The translations under genes and the position numbers were made by a program. Under the pieces are notes generated by a model. The model had not been told where the DNA came from, ran no database searches, and saw only the letters and a list, made by a program, of their open reading frames with translations. Of a DNA stretch of 64,000 bases, positions 18,927 through 27,605 are shown one piece after another. The DNA lies in contig JBHGNT010000020.1 of NCBI GenBank assembly GCA_043228905.1, positions 4,898,001 through 4,962,000 of the forward strand, given 5' to 3'. The stretch is from Azolla caroliniana (Eukaryota; Polypodiophyta). Position 1 is the first letter of the stretch; every line of letters begins with the position of its first letter.

Positions 18927-21293
18927 ATGACTAGACCAACGCACGACTTGGTTACAGACCGAGCTCGACGCCTCGCCGAACGGCAAAGACGGCGTGAGAC
19001 TTTCCAGCAAGCAGCGCAGGAAATTCGCTCGGATCGTTCGTTCTCCAACGAGATCCGGAGAGTCGCGGAGGAATCTCTCCGGTTACGGCAAACTCGCGAC
19101 CAGGACGACGGAGGCAGTCTAAGTAGTCTCCGGGAAACCGAACGACTCCTGGAGGCGCTGGCAAGCGGAGAAAACGAGGCAGAAGCCTTTTCAGCCTACG
19201 AATCGGATTCCGAAGGGGGATACAGCGTGCACACGAACTACCGGAGCAGCAACGATACCCCCGGCGGCCCGGAAGACGACGGGTCGGATACCGTGCCGAC
19301 TCCAGAACCGGAACCGCTCAACCAGAGCTATCCGGAACCGCAAACGGAAGCCGTCAACCCACCAACACCGGAAGTGGAAGAAGCAAAGCCACCAACACCA
19401 ACGAAAGGGCCGGCAAAGGTACCGGAAGAAGAGCCGGAAAAAGAACCGGAAAAAGGACCGGCAAAAGAACCGGAAGTGGAACCGGAGAAAGAACCGGAAA
19501 AATATCAACAAACGCCACTAAACCGCGGCTTAATACTGGACGACGACATGCCGTTCCAATACTCAAAGTACCGCGATGATCCGGATGCGGAAGCGCATGT
19601 GGATGACTTCGAGCAGACATGGGAAGCAAATCACACGTCCCAGCGAATGACACCGGAGGAAGAAGAACGCTCGAAGATAGCGGAATTCGGAGTCACGTTG
19701 GAGGGACCAGTGACACGATGGCGGCGGTCGCAGGACCCGGCGACCATCACAACATTTGCAGAATTAAAAGCAAAATTCTTGCATTTTTTCCACAAGGAGG
19801 TCGACCAGACGACAATGGTGGGCCTGTTTTATACGATCCGGCAGGAGGCAGGGGAAAGCATTCCCCAATTCGTCATCCGTTTCCAACGGATGCATAGCCA
19901 GCTTGCCCGTGCACCCCCGGAGGAGGAATTACGGACGATATTTTTAAACGCACTCCGGGAACCGTTACGCACGGTGTGTACGGTGATCGACTTTCGAGGA
20001 TGCACCATCGATCAGGTCATTGACCGGGTCAGAGAAATGGAAAAGACAAGCTCATGGCTTACGCTGGGAACACTGCAACGGGCGTTACCCACCGAGGAAG
20101 ATCTCCGGTTCCGGCAGGCAATTCAATGCACAATCTGCTTGAATGCCGGACACTCGGCAGTAGAGTGCACCATGCGCACTCAGTGTGTGATTTGTCAATC
20201 CAAGAGTCATACAACGGACCGGTGCGAGTATAACCTGTTAAACCGACAAGCACCACCCGTCCGACGGATCGAGCCAAGAAACAGCCAAGACGAAGATGAA
20301 GATCGTTGGCAAAAAATGAACCGGTACCGACCGGCACAGGATGTCCGGTACGGAGACAGGCAAGAGAATGATGGTCGGTACGGGAATCGGCGTGATAACT
20401 ACGACCGGTATGAGCGATCGGACCGTTATCGGGAGCCCAACAGACGACACGAGCAATACGACAGAGACCATTCCCCTGGTTACCGAAGGCACCAGGAAGA
20501 CTACGGCCGATGTTACGATCCACCACGACCGGACTACCGAAATAAACATAAGAATAATAAGAAACGTAATTTCAAGAAAGGTGGTCACCCTAGGGACCCG
20601 GAACATGGAGTCCCAAGGAGCCAACCGGCACAGAACGCACCACTCGCTACGGGACCAACTCCGGCTACCAGCAATGCTGAATCCAGCAATACCCGTAAAG
20701 AGTACTGCTACTACTGCAGGCAGGAAGGCCACTACAGTAACCAGTGCCCGGTAAAGAGCTACGAGAAACGACCAGCAGTTAATATGGTGGTTCCGGAAGT
20801 GGCGGATTTACAGCAAGTAACCACACGGTCGAAAGGCATGGCCAAAGAGTGGGAAACACAAGAGGCCATACGAAAACAGGCGACGGAATGGGTGAAGGAA
20901 GCCAATGAAAAGAACGTCGCGGACACGGAACGGCAAAAGGCAAATAGCATAGGGAGTGCCGGCGGTAGCCACCCAGAAAACGAGACATGGCAAGCACTGC
21001 AAGAATGTCAGATCACGTTGCCGTTAGGAAGACTCTTGCAGCTCGTGCCGCGATTTACGGAAGGGCTAAAAACGGGCATGACAGACGGCATAGCCCCACC
21101 GGCACCAGTCCTCTTCTCGAACCCGGAGGAGGGACCGACGGTGGTGGACACTAGTAGTCCGGCGATTACAGCTATTGTCAAAGGGCACGAACTTCCCGGC
21201 ACCGTAATCGATGGAGGTTCCGGGGTGAACGTAATAAGCCTCCGTACGTGTGATGCCTTGGGAATACATGAATGGGAGCCATGCCCGTTCTAG
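18927..21293 (+). CDS. gag-pro: Gy-A1 gag-protease (788 aa to an in-frame TAG)
   Basis: The start ATGACTAGA is conserved in Gy-A2 (36687). A charged N-terminal helix region is followed by an acidic/proline-rich linker with KEPEKEP-type repeats (about residues 150-200). Next is a gag capsid-like domain (about 215-360: KYRDDPDAEAHVDDFEQTW, FLHFFHKEVDQT, IRQEAGESIPQFVIRFQ). Three CCHC zinc knuckles follow: CTICLNAGHSAVEC (401-414), CVICQSKSHTTDRC (420-433) and CYYCRQEGHYSNQC (594-607). An R/Y/D-rich spacer lies between the second and third. Aspartic protease motif IDGGSGVNVIS has D at 762. The TAG at 21291-21293 replaces a TGG (Trp) present in Gy-A2, so gag and pol were one ORF until this mutation. 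Confidence 0.9.
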   Translation: MTRPTHDLVTDRARRLAERQRRRETFQQAAQEIRSDRSFSNEIRRVAEESLRLRQTRDQDDGGSLSSLRETERLLEALASGENEAEAFSAYESDSEGGYSVHTNYRSSNDTPGGPEDDGSDTVPTPEPEPLNQSYPEPQTEAVNPPTPEVEEAKPPTPTKGPAKVPEEEPEKEPEKGPAKEPEVEPEKEPEKYQQTPLNRGLILDDDMPFQYSKYRDDPDAEAHVDDFEQTWEANHTSQRMTPEEEERSKIAEFGVTLEGPVTRWRRSQDPATITTFAELKAKFLHFFHKEVDQTTMVGLFYTIRQEAGESIPQFVIRFQRMHSQLARAPPEEELRTIFLNALREPLRTVCTVIDFRGCTIDQVIDRVREMEKTSSWLTLGTLQRALPTEEDLRFRQAIQCTICLNAGHSAVECTMRTQCVICQSKSHTTDRCEYNLLNRQAPPVRRIEPRNSQDEDEDRWQKMNRYRPAQDVRYGDRQENDGRYGNRRDNYDRYERSDRYREPNRRHEQYDRDHSPGYRRHQEDYGRCYDPPRPDYRNKHKNNKKRNFKKGGHPRDPEHGVPRSQPAQNAPLATGPTPATSNAESSNTRKEYCYYCRQEGHYSNQCPVKSYEKRPAVNMVVPEVADLQQVTTRSKGMAKEWETQEAIRKQATEWVKEANEKNVADTERQKANSIGSAGGSHPENETWQALQECQITLPLGRLLQLVPRFTEGLKTGMTDGIAPPAPVLFSNPEEGPTVVDTSSPAITAIVKGHELPGTVIDGGSGVNVISLRTCDALGIHEWEPCPF

Positions 21294-24200
21294 CTACGGA
21301 TGGCGGATACGAGTTCGGTACGACCGACGGGCTTGATACGGAAATTGGAAGTCACCATAGGAGGTCACACATTTCACATCTCGGCTGTAGTGCTGCAGCT
21401 ACAGGCACAAGGCGCGTACCCTCTGTTGCTGGGCAGGCCATGGTTGAAAACAGCACACATCAAGCAAAATTGGCGAAAAAATATGATTACCTTCCGGCGC
21501 GGAAAAGCCAAGGTCCGGGTACCGACACAACCACGGACAAGCAACGGTAAGGAATGCACACCGCTGTATGCGGAATGTGTGAACATGCTTGAAGGGTTGG
21601 CAGACGACGAAGAAGCCCAGTACTTGGAGGAACACCCGAAGATCGTACCACTCTTCGAGATTGACGTAGCGGAAGCCGTAGCCCCATACTTGCCGCAGCG
21701 GGACGACACCGAAGCTGAACCAGAGGAAGATGTGATTCGAGAATTACGGCAAGCACAGGAAGCGTTGGAACGGGAAATGGCCGTTTCCCAACGGGTAAAA
21801 GCATCCCAGCTCGACGAAGTGAACCTAGGAAGCAAGGACGAATCAAAGCCGGTACACATCGCCAAAGAAATGAAGCCGGAAGATAAAGCGGCGATGATCA
21901 AACTTCTCACGGAGTTTCGCGACGTATTCGCCTGGTCATACGAAGACATGCGAGGGCTGGACCCTCAATTATATCAGCATCAGATCCACCTAGGCAAGGA
22001 CGCGAAACCAGTGGCGCAACGACGTTACCGAATGAACCCCAACTACGCCGCCAAAGTGAAGGAGGAAATCGACAAACTCCTAAGAGTGGGCTTCATCCGG
22101 CCAGTAAAGAAAGCGACGTGGCTGAGCCCCATCGTCGTCGTCCCCAAGAAGAACGGTAAAATCCGTGTGTGTGTTGATTACAGGAAACTAAATGCCGCCA
22201 CAATTACGGATGCATTCCCTCTTCCGTTCACGGACGGAGTACTGGATGCCGTCGCCGGTCATGAAGTTTATAGCTTTTTAGACGGGTTCAGTGGGTACAA
22301 TCAAATCCGGATGCACCCGGACGACCAGGAAAAGACAGCGTTCGTCACCGAATGGGGGGTGTTTGTGGCCGAAGTCATGATGTTCGGCCTAAAAACGGCA
22401 CCAGCAACGTTCCAGCGAATCATCATGGAGATCTTCGGCGAATACATTCCTGCCTTCATGCAAGTCTTCCTGGATGATTTTGCAGTTTATAGCCGGGGAA
22501 AAGACCATTTGCAGCACCTACGGTTATGCCTTGAAAAGTGTAGGTTATACCGGCTAAGCTTAAACCCAGCAAAATGCATCTTTGGAGTTTCAAGTGGAAT
22601 ATTGCTGGGACACATTGTAAGTAAGGAGGGCATTGCGGTCGACCCGGATAAAGTAAACGCCATACTAGGGGCACCGGCGCCGAAAACAGCCAAAGCACTA
22701 AGCCGATTCTTAGGACAGATCCGGTGGCACAGCCGGATGCTCCGTCACTTGGCGGACTTGGCGACACCATTACACACCGCGGTACATCGGACACCGTTCC
22801 AATGGACGGATACGGAGGATAAGGCATACAGTGCCCTGAAGGTACTTTTATCGCAAGCACCCGTCGTGCAGCCTCCGGATTGGAGCAAGGAATTTCATAT
22901 GTTCGTGGACGCTTCCGACATCGCTATTGGCAGCGCCTTAATGCAACTTACGGAGCCTAAATGGTACCGGCCGGTATATTACGCCAGCCGGAAGCTGTCC
23001 CAAGCGGAGAAGAACTATTCAACGACGGAACGGGAGGCTCTGGGCATGATCTACAGTGTAACAAAGTTTCGTCACTACCTATTGGGAAGGAAGTTCTCCT
23101 TCCATGTGGATCACTCGGCGCTCCTCTACTTAGTTTCCAAGGCGTCCCTGACCGGTAAGTTGGCCCGTTGGACCTTACTGTTGCAGGAATTCGAATTCGA
23201 GATTTTCCACCGGCCCGGTATCCAGCATGCCGTAGCAGACTACTTGAGCCGGTTAGAGTCCGGAGAACCAGGCGACGGAGTAGCGGATGAATTCCCGGAC
23301 GCGGAGTTATTCCGTATCACCCCGGAAACGGCAGCGGACGACACGGTGGCATCAGAAGATAAATGGCTGACAAACATGCACCAGTTCCTAAGCACGGGCC
23401 TGCCACCGGAAGAAATGAACCGGGACGAGAGGAAACGACTAGCGGTGCAGAGCCGCAATTTCTGTCTGTTACGGGACACTCTCTACCACAAAGGAGCAGA
23501 TGGAATATGGCGACGGGCAGTCCGTAGTGACGAGAAAGAAGTAATCTTACGGGAAGCACACTGTGGGGTTGCCGGAGGACACTATGCCGGGGAAGCGACA
23601 GCGAGGAAAGTATGGCAGAGCGGCTTATGGTGGCCCACGACGCTAAAAGATGCCGTCAAGTATGCTAAGGAATGTGACCTATGCCAACGAATGGGCCAGC
23701 CTACGGAGCAAGCACGAATGCCACACCAACCGGTACTTCCACTAGAGCCATTCCAGAAGTGGGGGTTGGATTTTGTCGGACCGTTCAAGCCACCGGCAAT
23801 GAGAACGGGTAATCGTTATGTCATCGTGGCAACGGATTATTGCACGAAATGGGTGGAAGCTAAGGCCCTGAGAGACAACACCGCGTCATCCACAGCAAAA
23901 TTCCTGTACGAGAACATTTGGTGCCGATATGGATGTCCGATTGAATTGATCAGCGACCAAGGAGGCCACTTCCTCGGCCAGGTAGTGGAAAGCTTAACAA
24001 CGTTCTATGCCGTGGTCCATAAAAGAAGCACACCGTATTACCCACAGGCGAACGGGTTAGCAGAGTCCACCAACAAAACGCTGCAGAACATTCTCCGCAA
24101 AATTGTCAATGAAAACCGGACGGACTGGGACACAAAGCTCCATAGTGCGCTATGGGCGTACAGAACGGCATACAAAACGAGTATCCGGACAACGCCGTTC

Positions 24201-24791
24201 CGGTTAGCATTCGGCTTAGAAGCGGTCATGCCGGTCGAGTTTCAGGTACCAAGCTTACGGATCCAACTACGGGAACGGCTGAATGAAAAGAAGTCGGAGG
24301 AAATACGGCTAGCAGCACTATGCGAACTGGAGGAGCAACGGCTGGCCAGCATCCTACACATGGAACTGGAGCAACGACGATGGAAAGCGTTCGTTGACCG
24401 TCACCGGAAAGGTAATGAGAAGATGTTCGAAATCGGAAAGCCGGTGCTAGTATTCCAAACGAGGATGGGCAAGATGCCGGGTAAACTCCGGTTCAGATGG
24501 ACAGGCCCGTATTGGCTGACACGGGAATACAACGGGTCCTATCAGATAGGGACACTTGCCGGGGAAGTACTAGGCAAGTGGGTGAATGGATTTCGACTAA
24601 AGCCCTATAAAGGACCGATGCCAAAGAACCCGTTTATGCAGCTCACCGGCACTATACCAGGAACCTGTCCGGGATCGGTACGGATCAATCCGGAAGAAAA
24701 AGACGACGGGGAACCCGTAGTAGAGACGAAGGAAGACACGGCAACCCGTAAGGAAAACGGTCAGGGTCAGAAGGGACCTACGGATGTGTAA
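21294..24791 (+). CDS. pol: Gy-A1 pol: RT, RNase H, integrase (frame open, follows the TAG)
   Basis: Same frame as gag and fully open to 24791. The protease end (AYPLLLGRPWLK) leads into RT: RRYRMNPNYAAKVKEEI, VCVDYRKLN, YSFLDGFSGYNQI, and the catalytic FLDD at 22467-22478. RNase H follows ([39 protein letters not shown]). Integrase has a zinc-binding region (HCGVAGGHYAG ... CDLCQR, 23558-23695) and a DDE core (WGLDFVGPF, LISDQGGHF, ANGLAESTNKTLQ). The C-terminal tail has FRWTGPYWLTREYNG. The order RT then integrase is gypsy. No chromodomain is visible. I cannot place it in a named lineage. Apart from the TAG before it, it looks functional. Confidence 0.92.
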   Translation, partial: LRMADTSSVRPTGLIRKLEVTIGGHTFHISAVVLQLQAQGAYPLLLGRPWLKTAHIKQNWRKNMITFRRGKAKVRVPTQPRTSNGKECTPLYAECVNMLEGLADDEEAQYLEEHPKIVPLFEIDVAEAVAPYLPQRDDTEAEPEEDVIRELRQAQEALEREMAVSQRVKASQLDEVNLGSKDESKPVHIAKEMKPEDKAAMIKLLTEFRDVFAWSYEDMRGLDPQLYQHQIHLGKDAKPVAQRRYRMNPNYAAKVKEEIDKLLRVGFIRPVKKATWLSPIVVVPKKNGKIRVCVDYRKLNAATITDAFPLPFTDGVLDAVAGHEVYSFLDGFSGYNQIRMHPDDQEKTAFVTEWGVFVAEVMMFGLKTAPATFQRIIMEIFGEYIPAFMQVFLDDFAVYSRGKDHLQHLRLCLEKCRLYRLSLNPAKCIFGVSSGILLGHIVSKEGIAVDPDKVNAILGAPAPKTAKALSRFLGQIRWHSRMLRHLADLATPLHTAVHRTPFQWTDTEDKAYSALKVLLSQAPVVQPPDWSKEFHMFVDASDIAIGSALMQLTEPKWYRPVYYASRKLSQAEKNYSTTEREALGMIYSVTKFRHYLLGRKFSFHVDHSALLYLVSKASLTGKLARWTLLLQEFEFEIFHRPGIQHAVADYLSRLESGEPGDGVADEFPDAELFRITPETAADDTVASEDKWLTNMHQFLSTGLPPEEMNRDERKRLAVQSRNFCLLRDTLYHKGADGIWRRAVRSDEKEVILREAHCGVAGGHYAGEATARKVWQSGLWWPTTLKDAVKYAKECDLCQRMGQPTEQARMPHQPVLPLEPFQKWGLDFVGPFKPPAMRTGNRYVIVATDYCTKWVEAKALRDNTASSTAKFLYENIWCRYGCPIELISDQGGHFLGQVVESLTTFYAVVHKRSTPYYPQANGLAESTNKTLQNILRKIVNENRTDWDTKLHSALWAYRTAYKTSIRTTPFRLAFGLEAVMPVEFQVPSLRIQLRERLNEKKSEEIRLAALCELEEQRLASILHMELEQRRWKAFVDRHRKGNEKMFEIGKPVLVFQTRMGKMPGKLRFRWTGPYWLTREYNGSYQIGTLAGEVLGKWVNGFRLKPYKGPMPKNPFMQLTGTIPGTCPGSVRINPEEKDDGEPVVETKEDTATRKENGQGQKGPTDV

Positions 24792-24970
24792 GGTCACACA
24801 CCGTCATTAAAAATTTTAAATAAAAAAAAAAATCATTAAAAATCGAGGTATGAACGGGTGTGAAAGCGAGGCGCGAAAAGGTACGTAGTGGGCATTTAAG
24901 AGACGCCACGCTACTTAATACTAAATTGGTACACGACGTGTGCATGCTCGAAAAAGGCGCCAAAACGCAC
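24792..24970 (+). other. Gy-A1 post-pol spacer
   Basis: Aligns with the spacer after pol in Gy-A2 (48143-48312): both share ggtacgtagtgggcattta and the stretch ctcgaaaaaggcgcca. In Gy-A2 it leads into the downstream ORF. Here it is cut at aacgcac and joined to the inverted LTR end. Confidence 0.8.
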
Positions 24971-25101
24971 CCTATTCGGGATCCGTCCGGATCTGGAACG
25001 GCATACCGTTTCCAGTCCGTCCGTCCACACTATGCTCATTTACAACCATATCTAATTAATTCCTTCACTCCGTATTTTGGACTCCTTGCCGGCCGGTAAC
25101 A
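24971..25101 (-). repeat. Inverted 131-bp U3 end at the 3' terminus of Gy-A1
   Basis: Reversed, this sequence is identical base for base to 18456-18586 (the first 131 bp of the 5' LTR), as far as I can compare by eye. It abuts the TSD gtcta. The element therefore ends with a U3 terminus on both sides (tgttacc...ggtaaca). Confidence 0.93.
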
Positions 25102-25147
25102 GTCTATTATACCAACACAGATGATTTCAATATCCGGTGTGTGAGAG

Positions 25148-25745
25148 ATGAGTCTACGGAAGTTCGACGGATCGAACTTCAACTTCTGGAAGGAGTAGAT
25201 GCAAGACTATCTAATAGTCAAAGGGAAAATTGACCCCATTGAGAATGAAGACCCTCCAGAAGGATACAAGTCGCTTGAATGGGAAAAGCTCGAAAGAATC
25301 GTCCGAGCCACCATTCAGATGTGCCTATCGGAGTCATGTACTTCACACTACAATCATGTTTGACTGCCTTCCAACTATGGAAGACACTTTCAAACACTTA
25401 CGAAAAGAAGGTCAACGCTAACAAGATATACCTGATTCGGCACCTTTATAACTTTGGATGAAAGAGTCTGACTCGGTCCAGGCACACTTGAATGAGTACG
25501 AAAGCTTAAGCTCCCCAATCTCTGCCCAGGGTACAATTATCGAGGATGAACTAAAATCAATGCTGCTCATGAGTAGTCTCCCTCCCTCGTGGGAAATTTT
25601 CGTTACAACCGTGTGCAATGCGTCGACAGTTGCCGTTAAGTACTCCTCAATCACGAGTGCAATTCTGATTGAAGCAACTCGGAGAAAAATGTTTGCTAAC
25701 GACTCAGCCGACAACGCTTATGTAGTACAAGGTTTGACTAACTAA
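25148..25745 (+). pseudogene. Co-D gag (broken)
   Basis: It starts MSLRKFDGSNFNFWKE, a typical copia gag opening (LxFDGxNFxxW), with a TAG shortly after at 25198. It continues MQDYLIVKGKIDPIENEDPP. After a frame break near 25360-25440 it resumes with AHLNEYESLSSPISAQGTII and LLMSSLPPSWEIFVTTVCN. A degenerate zinc knuckle (CNYYKKPRHIKADC, second Cys lost) follows at about 25823-25864. Confidence 0.82.
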
Positions 25746-27605
25746 TCGAAAAGCCATGGAATAAGTTCTTCACGACAACCGAATAATTAGCGAAGTCGGA
25801 GCAAGTCCCGGAATAATCGAGTCTGCAACTACTACAAGAAACCCAGACACATCAAAGCTGATTGTCCTGCATTCAAGGACAAAAACGATAAGGCTCAGCG
25901 AGCCGAGCAGAAGAGTGGCCGACACGAGGAGATCAACTACATGAGCAGAAGTATTGACAAACGACCCAAATATACTATCAATTGAGAACCCAGTTGAATT
26001 AGAAGTTTTGCTTACGCCTAAAGAATCGAGCATGTGGCTCTTAGATTCGGGTGTGTCCTTTCATGTCACTCCTCATCAATCATAATTTCGGCAATACACG
26101 GCCTAACATTCCGACTCTATTCGAGTAGGAAATTCGCAACACTGCGACATAATTGGAATCGGCTTGGTAGAGCTCAACCTTGAGGGTGTCTCTACATTAG
26201 TATTACGCAATGTCCGACATGTACCTGAGCTCTCAAGTCCACTGATCTCAGTCAGACAATTGGATGAAGACGACATCCATGTTGGGTTCTCACCAGGAGG
26301 GTGGACGCTCCATAGAGGGAACCTCCTGCTTGCTCGAGGACCGAAGATACACTCATTGTATCCTTTGCATGTCACACTTAGAGAGGGTGACCTGTTTTTG
26401 GTTGACATTCCCGTGTCATCACTCTGGCACGGAAGACTCGGACACCTCAGCAAGGCCGGCATCACGCACTTATCTAGAGACGGATACATCCCCAAACTCT
26501 CCTTCTCAGATCATCAGTTCTGCGAGCATTGCCAATACGGCAAGAGATAGTCGTAACACACCCTTCATTTACCCTGAGAGAATCGAGTCCGCTTGATTTG
26601 GTCCACTCGGATGTACGTGGTCCTATGCCACATCAATCCCTTGGCGGTGCTCTGTACTTCGTCAACTTCATTGACGACTCGATTAAGAAGGTGTGGGCTT
26701 ATCTGATCAAAACCAAAGATCGTGTTTTCTCGATCTTTTCTGATTGGCTCGCCATGGTTGAGAATCAGTCCGGCCGAAAATTGAAACGCTTTCGGTCCGA
26801 TAACGGGGGAGAGTTCAAATAAGAGGAATTCGTCAAATCTTTCCGACAACGCAGCATACGACGTGAATTTATGGCACCTCAGAGTTGGGAGCAGAATGGA
26901 ATTGCGGAGCGAATGAATTGGACAATTCAAGAACGGATAGTTTCCATGCTCCAACACTTCGGACTATCAGATGGATTCTGGGTAGAGGCCCCACTTACAG
27001 CAGTACACATAATCAATATGTCGCCGAGTAGGCCTCTAGAACTTCGGATACCTCAGGAATTATGGATTGGCAGTAAGCCGAATTACGACAAGCAGAGGAT
27101 TTTCGAATGTGAGGCGTATGACCTCGCCCCGAAAGATGATCGCCGCAAACTTGCATCACGGTCTAGGAAATGTATTTTTCTTGGTTATGGAACAGATGGT
27201 GAAATGAGATACCGACTTTGGGACCCCGAACACAGACAGATTGTCCGAAGTTCGGACGTCTAGTTCAATGAGTCGGCCATGCATCAATCGGTCGAAAAGC
27301 CGATCGAAGTCCGAAGGGCAATCTTTTCCGATGTGCCAACCCTTCATGAAGTAGCACACAACACACGGTCAACCTCACGGGTAGTTGAACCTTCAAACAC
27401 CGACTCGGAGAATTTCGACTCAGCATAGCCGAACAATTCGGCTTTGGACCATTCGACCACGACACCCAATGCGACTAGTCCAGTCATACCTCGAAGATCC
27501 GAGAGACTGTCGCAACCCCCGGAGAGATACTCTCCCAGCATCTTCTTTACGGACGTCGGAGAACCGACGTCATACGAAGAAGCATCGGCATCAGTCGATT
27601 CGGCC
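25746..27605 (+). pseudogene. Co-D protease and integrase (broken)
   Basis: The protease motif region SMWLLDSGVSFHVTP is near 26028-26070 (D-S-G kept). The pre-integrase region is at 26164-26550 (LWHGRLGHLSKAGI, CEHCQYGKR). The integrase core is at 26580-27000: VHSDVRGPMPHQSL, FIDDSIKKVWAYL, RFRSDNGGEFK, EQNGIAERMNWTIQ. The copia integrase C-terminal motif FLGYGTDGEMRYRLWDP reaches 27263. Several TAG/TAA stops and frame breaks occur. Confidence 0.82.

Larger units (their letters stand above)
18456..25101 (+). mobile_element. Gy-A1: Ty3/gypsy with an inverted U3 end in place of its 3' LTR
   Basis: The perfect TSD gtcta lies at 18451-18455 and 25102-25106. There is one 5' LTR (18456-18875), then gag-protease and pol in one frame separated by a single TAG. 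About 180 bp of post-pol sequence follows, and then an exact reverse complement of the first 131 bp of the LTR (24971-25101) ends the element. The downstream ORF found in Gy-A2 and a direct 3' LTR are both missing. Host sequence on both sides is the Co-D leader. Confidence 0.93.
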
